Shown one piece after another: positions 1 to 5,381 of a stretch of 6,179 bases of DNA (positions within the stretch are counted from its first letter, which is position 1; every line of letters begins with the position of its first letter). Under the pieces are notes generated by a model. The model was not told where the DNA came from. It worked only from the letters and a program-made list of their open reading frames with translations, and did not search any database. Position numbers and translations under genes: made by a program. The stretch spans positions 1 to 6,179 of the forward strand of contig JBFJVD010000183.1 in NCBI GenBank assembly GCA_041624375.1. Reading direction: 5' to 3'. The DNA comes from JBFJVD01 sp041624375 (lineage in GTDB: Bacteria > Chloroflexota > Anaerolineae > Anaerolineales > E44-bin32).

Positions 1-6
1 ATGGAT

Positions 7-36
7 GCGGCGCGGCCCTTTAATCAGGGCAGCCGC
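7..36 (+). terminator. Strong hairpin upstream of the lipoprotein gene (terminator or leader structure)
   Basis: GCGGC (7-11) pairs with GCCGC (32-36), and GCCCT (15-19) pairs with AGGGC (26-30) around the loop TTAATC (20-25). A small internal loop (GCG opposite A) separates the two helices, giving ten pairs, nine of them G-C. No T-tract follows on either strand. It could end transcription of a gene lying before the window, or be a structured 5' leader of the lipoprotein mRNA whose start is about 40 bases downstream. The sequence does not decide between these. Confidence 0.45.
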
Positions 37-64
37 AAGAAGAACGGTTGCGCATCGTGAGACG

Positions 65-71
65 AAAGGAG
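65..71 (+). promoter_or_regulatory. Ribosome binding site fixing the lipoprotein start
   Basis: AAAGGAG lies 5 bases before ATG 77. It supports this start over the upstream in-frame GTG/ATG-type codons near position 5, which would put a charged Arg-rich stretch ahead of the signal peptide. Confidence 0.8.
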
Positions 72-76
72 TCCGT

Positions 77-535
77 ATGTACAAGTATTTGCTGTTCGCA
101 TTGCTGGCTGGCGTGCTGCTGAGCGCGTGCGGCGCACCGGCGGCAGACCTTCAGCCGTCTGACACCGTGCTGGTGTTCAGTTCGCCGACCTGAGGCTGCT
201 GCGGCGATTGGGGTCAGTATATGGAAGAGAACGGGTTTACGGTGGTCTTCGAAGATATCCAGGACTTCGCCGCCGTCAAGGCCCGTTATCTCGTTCCCGC
301 GGAACTCCAATCCTGCCACACAGCCGTCGTTGACGGCTACGTCATTGAAGGTCATGTGCCGGCCGCTGATATCGAGCGCCTGCTCATGGAGCGTCCCGAG
401 ATCCTTGGCCTGGCGGTCGCCGGGATGCCGGCCGGTTCGCCGGGAATGGACTTTCCCGGTGCAGTTGCAGAGCCGTTCGATGTCGTCATGTTTGACGAGA
501 ACGGGCCGGCGGGAATCTTCGCCAGCTATCCCTAG
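77..535 (+). CDS. DUF411/CopG-like copper-binding lipoprotein, putative selenoprotein (TGA at codon 39)
   Basis: Reading through the TGA at 191-193 gives 152 residues. Residues 1-17 are a lipoprotein signal peptide ending in the lipobox LSAC, so Cys18 would be lipidated and the protein held on the outer face of the membrane. From about residue 31 it is a DUF411 domain: VLVFSSPT, then the TGA codon at position 39, G40-C41-C42-GDW, later SCHTAV (Cys80), DGYVIEGHVPAADI (residues 86-99) and the Met-rich GMPAGSPGM (116-124). DUF411 proteins normally carry CxCC here; the TGA replaces its first Cys. Known members such as CopG are thioredoxin-like periplasmic copper-resistance proteins that bind copper through these cysteines. 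ATG 77 is chosen because AAAGGAG (65-71) lies 5 bases upstream and it starts the signal peptide. Without readthrough only a 38-residue peptide with no metal site is made. The family is certain; selenocysteine is inferred, and a nonsense mutation or sequencing error is the alternative. Confidence 0.85.
190..218 (+). promoter_or_regulatory. Candidate bacterial SECIS-like stem-loop after the TGA
   Basis: A bacterial SECIS is a hairpin just 3' of the Sec codon whose small apical loop begins roughly 16-37 bases after UGA and carries a G near its 5' side. Here ATTG (207-210) pairs with CAGT (215-218) around the loop GGGT (211-214), which begins 17 bases after the TGA. The stem is only four pairs, one of them G-U. 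An alternative outer pairing joins CTGA (190-193) to TCAG (214-217). Position and loop fit; stability is poor, so this is a weak candidate judged by eye. Confidence 0.35.
191..193 (+). other. In-frame TGA, probable selenocysteine codon
   Basis: This TGA is codon 39 of the DUF411 lipoprotein gene and falls on the first cysteine of the family's CxCC motif, between SPT and GCC. The frame is open for 113 further sense codons, all matching the family. Four other genes in the window end in TGA at natural domain ends (stops at 2415-2417, 2908-2910, 4849-4851 and 5331-5333), which argues against genome-wide reassignment of TGA. One base change from TGC or TGT would also produce it, so a nonsense mutation or read error is possible. 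Confidence 0.7.
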
Positions 536-703
536 CCCATAGGTGCAGAGCTCTCTGGGCCGCGCATCCTGCCAACGGGCGGGAGCGGCTCCACGCGCTG
601 CCGGTCCGGTGCTGCGCCAGCTCTTCCGTGTCCTTTGTGCCGCACCCGGGGTCACAAACGGTCGAGCGCGGCCGGACGATGCTGCCCGCCGGCGCGCTTC
701 CAC

Positions 704-709
704 AGGAGG
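704..709 (+). promoter_or_regulatory. Ribosome binding site of the small membrane protein
   Basis: Perfect AGGAGG, 6 bases before ATG 716. It makes the 57-residue gene credible despite its size. Confidence 0.8.
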
Positions 710-715
710 GGAATC

Positions 716-889
716 ATGACCCAGAATCAACCGGTCCTCGGTGTCGTCATGCGAGGGCTGGCCACCGCGATGGGGGTCGCCGTCATCGTGCTCAGCATCC
801 TCAGGACGGCGGACAGCAGCGCGTTGATCATGATGCTTGGAATCGGGATGCTTGCGCTCGGCCTGGAATCGTTTGGCCGAGGACGATAG
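716..889 (+). CDS. Small two-helix membrane protein, function unknown
   Basis: This 57-residue protein is preceded by AGGAGG (704-709), 6 bases from ATG 716, which fixes the start; longer upstream readings in the frame lack a binding site. Two hydrophobic helices are visible: roughly residues 8-29 (LGVVMRGLATAMGVAVIVLS) and 35-52 (SALIMMLGIGMLALGLES), joined by a short polar turn containing RTAD. The C-terminus is basic (FGRGR). There is no catalytic motif. A helical hairpin of this size could be a small membrane or accessory subunit, but I do not recognise a characterised family. The 180-base gap before it contains no other gene that I can support, so it is probably transcribed separately from the lipoprotein gene. 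Confidence 0.75.
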   Translation: MTQNQPVLGVVMRGLATAMGVAVIVLSILRTADSSALIMMLGIGMLALGLESFGRGR

Positions 890-944
890 CAGAGCGAGTT
901 GCTCCCTCCGCTCCGTCCCGCAGGGTGCGTCAGGTTACGTGCGA

Positions 945-950
945 TACAAT
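945..950 (+). promoter_or_regulatory. Possible -10 element before the DUF1801 gene
   Basis: TACAAT differs from the TATAAT consensus at one base and lies 32 bases before the TTG start, in the 93-base gap after the small membrane gene. No TTGACA-like -35 is present at 16-18 bases upstream, so this is a weak call. Confidence 0.25.
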
Positions 951-970
951 CGACGAAAGCTTCGCACGCC

Positions 971-976
971 AGGAGG
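971..976 (+). promoter_or_regulatory. Ribosome binding site deciding a TTG start
   Basis: AGGAGG is 6 bases before TTG 983. No in-frame ATG or GTG lies at a suitable distance, so this site selects the unusual TTG codon as the start of the DUF1801 gene. Confidence 0.8.
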
Positions 977-982
977 TGGATT

Positions 983-1429
983 TTGGTTCAGAGCAAGGCG
1001 GCCACGGTTGAGCAGTACCTCGAGGAGCTTCCCCCCGATCGGAGAGAGGTGGTAACTGCGGTCCGGGAGACCATACTGGAGAATCTGCCCGAGGGCTATG
1101 CGGAGACCATGAATTGGGGGATGATCAGCTACGAGATCCCTCTCGAGGAGTACCCCGAAACCTACAACGGCCAGCCGTTGGGCTACCTGGCGCTGGCTTC
1201 CCAGAAGCGCCATATCTCGCTCTACATGATGGGTGTTTATCAAGATCCCGAGCAGGAGGCCGCGCTGACGGCGGCCTACGAGCGGGAAGGCAAGAAAATG
1301 GACATGGGCAAGTCCTGTGTCCGCTTCCGCAAGCTGGAGGACATCCCGATCGAGACCATCGGTGAGCTCATCCGCAGTACGCCCCCCGAAGCGATGATCG
1401 CCCGTTACGAGGCGAGTCGAAAGAAGTAA
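983..1429 (+). CDS. DUF1801 (YdhG-like) domain protein
   Basis: This 148-residue protein starts at TTG 983, directed by AGGAGG at 971-976. A longer reading in the same frame would add residues with no family match. It is a full-length DUF1801 protein: the N-terminal VEQYLEELPPDRRE, LPEGYAETMNWGMISYEIPL (residues 35-54), YPETYNGQPL, LASQKRHISLYMMGVY (71-86) and, near the C-terminus, GKKMDMGKSCVRFRKLEDIP (103-122). DUF1801 proteins are small, single-domain cytoplasmic proteins with a compact alpha/beta fold; their biochemical role is not established, so none is proposed. No signal peptide or membrane segment is present. The gene follows the small membrane gene after 93 bases and precedes the nucleotidyltransferase by 70. 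Confidence 0.9.
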   Translation: MVQSKAATVEQYLEELPPDRREVVTAVRETILENLPEGYAETMNWGMISYEIPLEEYPETYNGQPLGYLALASQKRHISLYMMGVYQDPEQEAALTAAYEREGKKMDMGKSCVRFRKLEDIPIETIGELIRSTPPEAMIARYEASRKK

Positions 1430-1433
1430 TCCA

Positions 1434-1461
1434 GGCTGGTCCAGGTGATCGTCGGTCAGCC
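1434..1461 (+). terminator. Hairpin between the DUF1801 and nucleotidyltransferase genes
   Basis: GGCTGGTC (1434-1441) pairs with GGTCAGCC (1454-1461) over eight pairs, two of them wobble, with a 12-base loop, just 5 bases after the TAA of the DUF1801 gene. No T-tract follows, so it is at best a factor-dependent or weak terminator. Confidence 0.3.
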
Positions 1462-1499
1462 ACCGGCGCACCCATTGCAGCCTCCGGTTTGCGGCACAC

Positions 1500-2417
1500 A
1501 TGAATCCTGACAGCCGGCAACGCCTGGCATGGGCGAGGTCGATCGCCCGGGTGTATGCCGGCCATCCGGATGTGGGCGCGATCCTGCTCGGCGGATCGAC
1601 GGCGCGCGGGGAGGCCGCCAGGGACTCCGACATCGACCTGGGGGTCTTCTGGATGCGGCTCGCCCCCGAGGAAGAACGGCGTGAGCTGCTGCGCCGAGCG
1701 GGTGGAAGCCTGCGCCGCTCTGTTCCGAACCACCTTCGCTTTCAGGCGGGCGTCCCTCGCCAGCTCGGGTGTATTGAGATCGCGGAGTTCACGCCCAACC
1801 CAAACGAGGCGCACCGGATCGAGCTTGATCTGGAGCATGAAACGGTCGCCGGCACCGAACGAGCGCTCGCCCTGGTGATGCAGGAAGGGGAAGCCTCGCT
1901 TGAGCTGCAGGAGCTGGTCGCCGTCATCCAGGAGGGTGTTCCACTGCACGGCCACGACCTGCTGGACCGCTGGCAGGAGTCGTCGCGGGACTATCCCGAG
2001 GAGCTGGCCCTCCGCATGGTCACCGAGAACATATCAGGCATCGGCAGGCTGCTGACGACCCAACTCGGTTGGATCGAGACTCAGGATTGGCTCTGCCTGC
2101 AGGACGGGTTTCTCCAGATCGGGCGGCGGCTGCTGCTCTGCCTCATGGGGTTGAATCGAGCCTGGGCGTTCACCGACAACCCCAACTTCAAGGGCTTGAA
2201 ACCCTTTACCGACAGGCTGCAGTTGAAGCCCGACCGCTTCGCAGAGCGGCTTGGCGAGTCCATGCAGGGCAGCGCGCACGATGGCATCCGGAGCTTTGCG
2301 GACTTGAGCGAGGAGGTGCTCGAGCTCGTTGAGCTGCACATGCCGTCCGTCGAAACCCCGCGCGAACGGGAGGCGCTTGCGGAGGCAAGGCGCAGCCGGA
2401 CAGGCTCGGGCGGTTGA
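1500..2417 (+). CDS. Stand-alone nucleotidyltransferase (DNA polymerase beta-like superfamily)
   Basis: The protein has 305 residues. Residues 26-47 carry the nucleotidyltransferase signature: LLGGSTARGEA (GGS at 31-33), then DSDIDLGVF with the metal-binding pair Asp44 and Asp46. The third carboxylate is not obvious; Glu93 in CIEIAEF is one candidate. The C-terminal half is helical (about 160-290, with NPNFKGLKPF), resembling the substrate-binding helical domain of aminoglycoside-type nucleotidyltransferases. Such enzymes move a nucleotide from an NTP to a small molecule or protein. The substrate cannot be read from the sequence, and a resistance role should not be assumed. ATG 1500 is the first start after an in-frame TGA at 1446-1448, so the N-terminus is secure, although no good ribosome binding site precedes it. 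No partner gene such as a HEPN antitoxin-type ORF is adjacent. Confidence 0.82.
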   Translation: MNPDSRQRLAWARSIARVYAGHPDVGAILLGGSTARGEAARDSDIDLGVFWMRLAPEEERRELLRRAGGSLRRSVPNHLRFQAGVPRQLGCIEIAEFTPNPNEAHRIELDLEHETVAGTERALALVMQEGEASLELQELVAVIQEGVPLHGHDLLDRWQESSRDYPEELALRMVTENISGIGRLLTTQLGWIETQDWLCLQDGFLQIGRRLLLCLMGLNRAWAFTDNPNFKGLKPFTDRLQLKPDRFAERLGESMQGSAHDGIRSFADLSEEVLELVELHMPSVETPREREALAEARRSRTGSGG

Positions 2418-2428
2418 TCAACGCAGAG

Positions 2429-2453
2429 CGTGCGACGCACGATCGGTTCGATC
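2429..2453 (+). repeat. Two abutting short inverted repeats after the nucleotidyltransferase gene
   Basis: CGTGC (2429-2433) pairs with GCACG (2437-2441), and GATCG (2441-2445) pairs with CGATC (2449-2453); each has a 3-base loop. The palindrome TTGATCAA (2414-2421) overlaps the stop codon just upstream. They fill most of the 67-base gap before the MaoC gene and may act as a weak terminator or be incidental. There is no T-tract. Confidence 0.3.
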
Positions 2454-2472
2454 AAGCCAGGCCGATCGAGCA

Positions 2473-2478
2473 GGGAGG
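2473..2478 (+). promoter_or_regulatory. Ribosome binding site of the MaoC-like gene
   Basis: GGGAGG is 6 bases before ATG 2485. It favours that start over the in-frame ATG at 2515, which lacks a comparable site, and over longer readings overlapping the nucleotidyltransferase gene. Confidence 0.7.
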
Positions 2479-2484
2479 CAGTTG

Positions 2485-2910
2485 ATGGAAAGCCCCATCC
2501 TACCCAGGCGCTTGATGGCCGAACCGCAGGTCGGTGCGCGGATCGCCTTCCGGCGCACGCTGTCCGAGGCCGATGTGGCCCTCTTCATCGGCGTCACCTG
2601 GGACGTCAATCCGCTTCACACGGACGATGCCTACGTCGCCGCCCTGCCGATCCAGCGCCGGATTGTGCCGGGGCTCCTGACCGCCAGCCTGCTGACTCAC
2701 CTCGGGGGCCTGTGGGCTTTCATGGCGTCCGAAATGCACTTCGAATTCATAGCGCCGGTCTACATCGGCGAGACGATCACCGCCGAGGCCGAGGTCGTCT
2801 CGGTTCAGGCGTCCAACCGCAAGGTCACACTGCGCTGCAGCTGCGCGAACATGGACGGCAAGGAAGTGTTGCGCGCGGAGGTGGTGGGCTTTCCGGGCCG
2901 GTTCGAATGA
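2485..2910 (+). CDS. MaoC-like hotdog (R)-specific enoyl-CoA hydratase
   Basis: This 141-residue, single-hotdog protein has the hydratase 2 signature TWDVNPLHTDDAYVA (residues 38-52), with the catalytic dyad Asp40 and His45 five residues apart as in PhaJ-type enzymes. It continues with the PhaJ-like IVPGLLTASLL segment (60-70) that helps form the acyl-CoA tunnel. MaoC/PhaJ enzymes add water to trans-2-enoyl-CoA, giving (R)-3-hydroxyacyl-CoA, in fatty acid breakdown, polyester supply or modified-acid pathways. The length is that of a stand-alone subunit, which would dimerise. No phaC, acyl-CoA dehydrogenase or ligase gene is adjacent, so the pathway is open; chain-length preference cannot be judged. 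It is cytoplasmic, with no signal peptide. Confidence 0.9.
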   Translation: MESPILPRRLMAEPQVGARIAFRRTLSEADVALFIGVTWDVNPLHTDDAYVAALPIQRRIVPGLLTASLLTHLGGLWAFMASEMHFEFIAPVYIGETITAEAEVVSVQASNRKVTLRCSCANMDGKEVLRAEVVGFPGRFE

Positions 2911-2962
2911 AGACTGTCCGGATCTGCCCACAAGACGGCGACCGCTTTCGATGGGAGGCACC

Positions 2963-3331
2963 ATGAAGCGCATCACGCTCACCTATCTGGCTATCTACCT
3001 GCTCATCGGCGGGCTGGGGCTCGCCTTTCTACCTGCGCTGGCGCTCAGGCTGTTCTTCTCGAACGGGGACTACGGCGACGTCATGCCGCGGGTGGCGGGC
3101 ATGCTTATGATCGGGCTGAGCGGGCTGATCGGGCAGTTCGTCCTGAACCAGGACTACCGCTACTACCCGTATTCGGTGTATATCCGCAGCTTCTTTGTCC
3201 TCTTCCTGTTCGTCCTTTACGCTCGATCGAGCGATCCGCTCTTCCTGGTACTGAACGGCATCATCCTGATCGGGCTGCTCCCCTCGATCTACACCCTGAT
3301 CCGGGAGCGGGCCGGCGGGTTGGCGGAATAG
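2963..3331 (+). CDS. Four-helix integral membrane protein, function unknown
   Basis: This protein has 122 residues. The start ATG 2963 is chosen over ATG 2951 because GGGAGG (2953-2958) lies 4 bases upstream of it and overlaps the earlier ATG. Four hydrophobic segments are visible: about residues 6-28, 42-61, 72-88 and 92-113. A polar loop (SNGDYGDVMPRV) follows helix 1, and the Tyr-rich NQDYRYYPYSVY lies between helices 2 and 3. The C-terminus is short and charged (IRERAGGLAE). No catalytic or transport motif is recognised. It lies 52 bases after the MaoC gene and 39 before the hydrolase gene, so co-transcription is plausible. Its layout resembles the four-helix protein at 4929-5333, although the sequences differ. 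Confidence 0.8.
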   Translation: MKRITLTYLAIYLLIGGLGLAFLPALALRLFFSNGDYGDVMPRVAGMLMIGLSGLIGQFVLNQDYRYYPYSVYIRSFFVLFLFVLYARSSDPLFLVLNGIILIGLLPSIYTLIRERAGGLAE

Positions 3332-3370
3332 CCGGCGTCACTGGGCGCGAAGGCATACGATGGAGACACC

Positions 3371-4336
3371 ATGCGCAACCGACTGCTGATCGGGGCTGCG
3401 ATCCTGCTCGTTCTGCTGGCGGCCGCCTACTTCGGGGTCAGCTACGTACTCTACGAACAGCTGGCGAACATCGCCGGCGCCTGCGCGGACTACCAGACCT
3501 ATCGCCCGGACCAGTTTGCGGACCCAGGCGGCTCCTGGGGAGACTTCGACTTCAGCCCCTATTTTGTCTCCCAGTTCGAGTCGGTCCGCTTCCCAAGCCG
3601 CGAAGCCGGGATCGAGATCTCCGGCTGGTACATGGAGGCCGATCCCGCTGCGCCGGCGGTCATCGTGGTCCACGGCCTGGGGGGCTGCAAAGCCACGCCG
3701 AGCGTGCTGGTGCCAGCCGGCATGCTGTGGAACGGGGGCTTCAACGTGCTGGCGATCGACGTGCGCGACGCCGGCCAGTCGACGTTCGAGGACGGCCGAA
3801 CTGCCATCGGCAACGAGGAATACCTCGATGCGCTGGGCGCCTGGGATTGGCTGGTGGCGGAGAAGCGTATCCCGCCGGCCCGCATCGGGCTGCTGGGCAA
3901 CTCACTGGGCGGGGCAACGGTCTTCATCGCGTTCGCGCAGGAACCGCGCGTCGCGGCCGTCTTCGTCGACTCGCCCTTCGACAACCTGCCGCAGATCATC
4001 CGCGAGGAGCTGGAGCGCAACAACTACCCTCTGTTCCTCACCCCCGGCGGGCTGTGGATGGCGCGCCTGCTTTCCGGCGACAACCTGACCGAGCACAACC
4101 CATACGAGGCGATCGAATCGGCCGGCTCGCGGCCGATCTTCGTGGTGCATGGGACAGCTGACACGCGCATCTCGGTCCAGCACAGCCTGCAGCTCCAGGA
4201 TCGGGCCCAGGCGCAGGGCGCCAACGCTGAGTTCTGGATCCCCGAAGGGGTCGAGCATATCCAGGCGTCGCAGGTGAGGACTACGGAGTATGAACAGCGC
4301 CTGCTGGGCTTCTTCCGGATGGCCCTCGGCGATTAG
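3371..4336 (+). CDS. Membrane-anchored alpha/beta hydrolase (serine hydrolase)
   Basis: This 321-residue protein has an uncleaved N-terminal anchor at about residues 5-27 (LLIGAAILLVLLAAAYFGVS) and no lipobox or clear cleavage site, so the catalytic domain probably faces outside. The hydrolase core includes the oxyanion-hole segment VVHGLGG (99-105), the nucleophile elbow GNSLGG (176-181, Ser178), the acid in GTADTR (261-266, Asp264) and the catalytic His296 in GVEHIQ. This complete triad predicts an ester, lipid, peptide or similar hydrolase of the BAAT/prolyl-oligopeptidase-like alpha/beta-hydrolase type; the substrate is unknown. ATG 3371 follows TGGAG (3361-3365) closely and begins the anchor. 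The TAG stop at 4334-4336 is followed at once by an inverted repeat. Confidence 0.9.
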   Translation: MRNRLLIGAAILLVLLAAAYFGVSYVLYEQLANIAGACADYQTYRPDQFADPGGSWGDFDFSPYFVSQFESVRFPSREAGIEISGWYMEADPAAPAVIVVHGLGGCKATPSVLVPAGMLWNGGFNVLAIDVRDAGQSTFEDGRTAIGNEEYLDALGAWDWLVAEKRIPPARIGLLGNSLGGATVFIAFAQEPRVAAVFVDSPFDNLPQIIREELERNNYPLFLTPGGLWMARLLSGDNLTEHNPYEAIESAGSRPIFVVHGTADTRISVQHSLQLQDRAQAQGANAEFWIPEGVEHIQASQVRTTEYEQRLLGFFRMALGD

Positions 4337-4380
4337 CTCAGAAGTATGGCCCGGCTCCCCGATGGGCGGCAGAGTCTGAG
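4337..4380 (+). terminator. Inverted repeat directly after the hydrolase gene
   Basis: CTCAGA (4337-4342) pairs perfectly with TCTGAG (4375-4380), and GCCC (4349-4352) can pair inside it with GGGC (4364-4367). The outer stem begins at the base after the hydrolase stop codon and ends 12 bases before the next start. No U-tract follows. It could reduce readthrough or stabilise the 3' end. Confidence 0.35.
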
Positions 4381-4392
4381 AAGGGACAGGAA

Positions 4393-4851
4393 GTGGTCGA
4401 CGAATATGCCGTAACGTATGAAATCCGCTGGTCCGACCTGGACGCCAACGGCCATGTCAACTACAGCACATACATCGACGCGACGGCCGACCTGCGCTAC
4501 CGCTTCTTCGCCGAGCACGGCTTCCCGGCCGAGAAATTCCTCGAGATGGGGATCGGCGCCGTCTACGTCGCCATCGAAGCCCGCTTCTACCGGGAAGTGA
4601 CGGTCGGTGAAACGATCACCATCGACTATGTCCTCACAGGACTGTCACCGAAGGCCACCCGGTGGAAAGTGCGGCACGACGTCCTGAAGGCCAACGGAAA
4701 GCGCGCCGTGTCGCTGGCCATCGAGGGGACGGTGCTCGACCTCAACTCCCGTCGAGTCGTCCCCCTTTCGCCGGAATTGATGGCGATCATCGAGCGGATC
4801 CCGCGCGCCAAGCAGGTTGAGGTGATGCGGGACGTCCGGCAGCTGGGCTGA
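4393..4851 (+). CDS. 4HBT-family hotdog acyl-CoA thioesterase
   Basis: This 152-residue protein starts at GTG 4393, preceded by AAGGG (4381-4385, 7 bases away). The next in-frame Met is far inside the domain, so GTG is the credible start. The 4-hydroxybenzoyl-CoA thioesterase/FadM/YbgC signature is at residues 11-29: IRWSDLDANGHVNYSTYID, where Asp15 or Asp17 is the catalytic acid. Further along, EARFYREVTVGETITIDYVL (62-81) matches the hotdog sheet. Such enzymes hydrolyse acyl-CoA or aryl-CoA thioesters to free acid and CoA in the cytoplasm; the substrate here is not determinable. It shares the hotdog fold with the MaoC-like protein upstream, which is consistent with but does not prove a common acyl-CoA role. 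The C-terminal tail (130-152) is charged. Confidence 0.9.
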   Translation: MVDEYAVTYEIRWSDLDANGHVNYSTYIDATADLRYRFFAEHGFPAEKFLEMGIGAVYVAIEARFYREVTVGETITIDYVLTGLSPKATRWKVRHDVLKANGKRAVSLAIEGTVLDLNSRRVVPLSPELMAIIERIPRAKQVEVMRDVRQLG

Positions 4852-4928
4852 CGGCGCCTGGTTTCATCTTTCGCCTCGCTGCAGCTAACCCAGGTCATGA
4901 CGTGCGGCCGGAGAAGTGGAACCGACCC

Positions 4929-5333
4929 ATGCGTACTTCAACCCTCCTGAACCTCGATGCGGCCATCAACCTGGCGCTCGGCATTTTGCTCATCGCGTTT
5001 CCCGCGCCGCTCATCACATGGCTCGGCATCCCCGGCGCCGCGCCGCCGTTCTATCCGAGCATCCTGGGCGCTGTGCTCTTTGGCATCGGTTTGGCGCTGC
5101 TCCTTGAGCGCTACCGGCCGCGCCCGGGGATGGTAGGGCTCGGGCTGGCTGGCGCGGTGGCGATCAACCTGTGCGGCGGCCTGGTCCTCGCCGGCTGGCT
5201 CCTGCTGGGCCGGCTCTCCCTGCCGGTCCGTGGCAACCTGCTCCTCGGCACCCTCGCCGTCGTGCTGATCGGGCTCAGCGCGCTGGAACTGCGTGCGCAG
5301 CTGCGCCCGACCTATACCCGTGACGCGACCTGA
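4929..5333 (+). CDS. Second four-helix membrane protein, function unknown
   Basis: Started at ATG 4929 the protein has 134 residues; a GTG at 4902 in the same frame would add nine polar residues. ATG is preferred because the hydrophobic segment then follows at once and a TGGA element lies 8 bases upstream, although GGAGAAG at 4910-4916 is rather distant, so the start is less certain than others. Four membrane segments are visible: about residues 8-33, 42-60, 68-94 and 102-121. Features include AFPAPLITWLGIPG after helix 1, LERYRPRPG between helices 2 and 3, and the GRLSLPVRGN loop before helix 4. No known catalytic motif is present. Helix order and the Phe-Pro-Ala turn resemble the protein at 2963-3331, suggesting a similar architecture. 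Confidence 0.8.
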   Translation: MRTSTLLNLDAAINLALGILLIAFPAPLITWLGIPGAAPPFYPSILGAVLFGIGLALLLERYRPRPGMVGLGLAGAVAINLCGGLVLAGWLLLGRLSLPVRGNLLLGTLAVVLIGLSALELRAQLRPTYTRDAT

Positions 5334-5381
5334 TCTGGATCCACGGCCGGCTGCTGGCAGCACATCGGAGGCATAGCGCTG

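Noticed and set aside
77..193. Stand-alone 38-residue lipoprotein ending at the TGA
   Set aside because: It would be only a signal peptide plus a strand of a DUF411 domain whose remainder follows directly in the same frame.
191..193. Genome-wide recoding of TGA (for example to Trp or Gly)
   Set aside because: TGA ends the nucleotidyltransferase, MaoC, thioesterase and second four-helix genes at natural domain ends, and Trp is encoded by TGG throughout.
246..255. Palindrome TCTTCGAAGA as the SECIS element
   Set aside because: It lies more than 50 bases after the TGA, beyond the usual bacterial SECIS distance, and is explained by coding sequence.
221..535. Separate shorter gene starting at ATG 221 after the TGA
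   Set aside because: It would lack the signal peptide, the first beta strand and the CxCC site. The upstream frame encodes exactly those missing parts, so one read-through gene fits better.
547..554. Palindrome AGAGCTCT in the gap after the lipoprotein gene
   Set aside because: An eight-base palindrome is expected by chance, and it has no loop or flanking repeat.
20..730. Long minus-strand frame opposite the lipoprotein gene
   Set aside because: It is Arg/Ala-rich shadow coding opposite a well-conserved family, with no domain or ribosome binding site.
935..1633. Minus-strand frame opposite the DUF1801 gene
   Set aside because: It overlaps two recognisable + strand genes and its translation has no known domain.
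4328..4400. tRNA-like start (GATTAGCTCAG resembling a D-arm)
   Set aside because: It spans the hydrolase stop codon, and there is no matching acceptor stem, anticodon arm or GTTCRA T-loop downstream.
4857..4894. Terminator after the thioesterase gene (CCTGGTT with AACCCAGG)
   Set aside because: The stem is seven pairs with a bulge and a loop of over 20 bases, and no T-tract follows; too weak to list.
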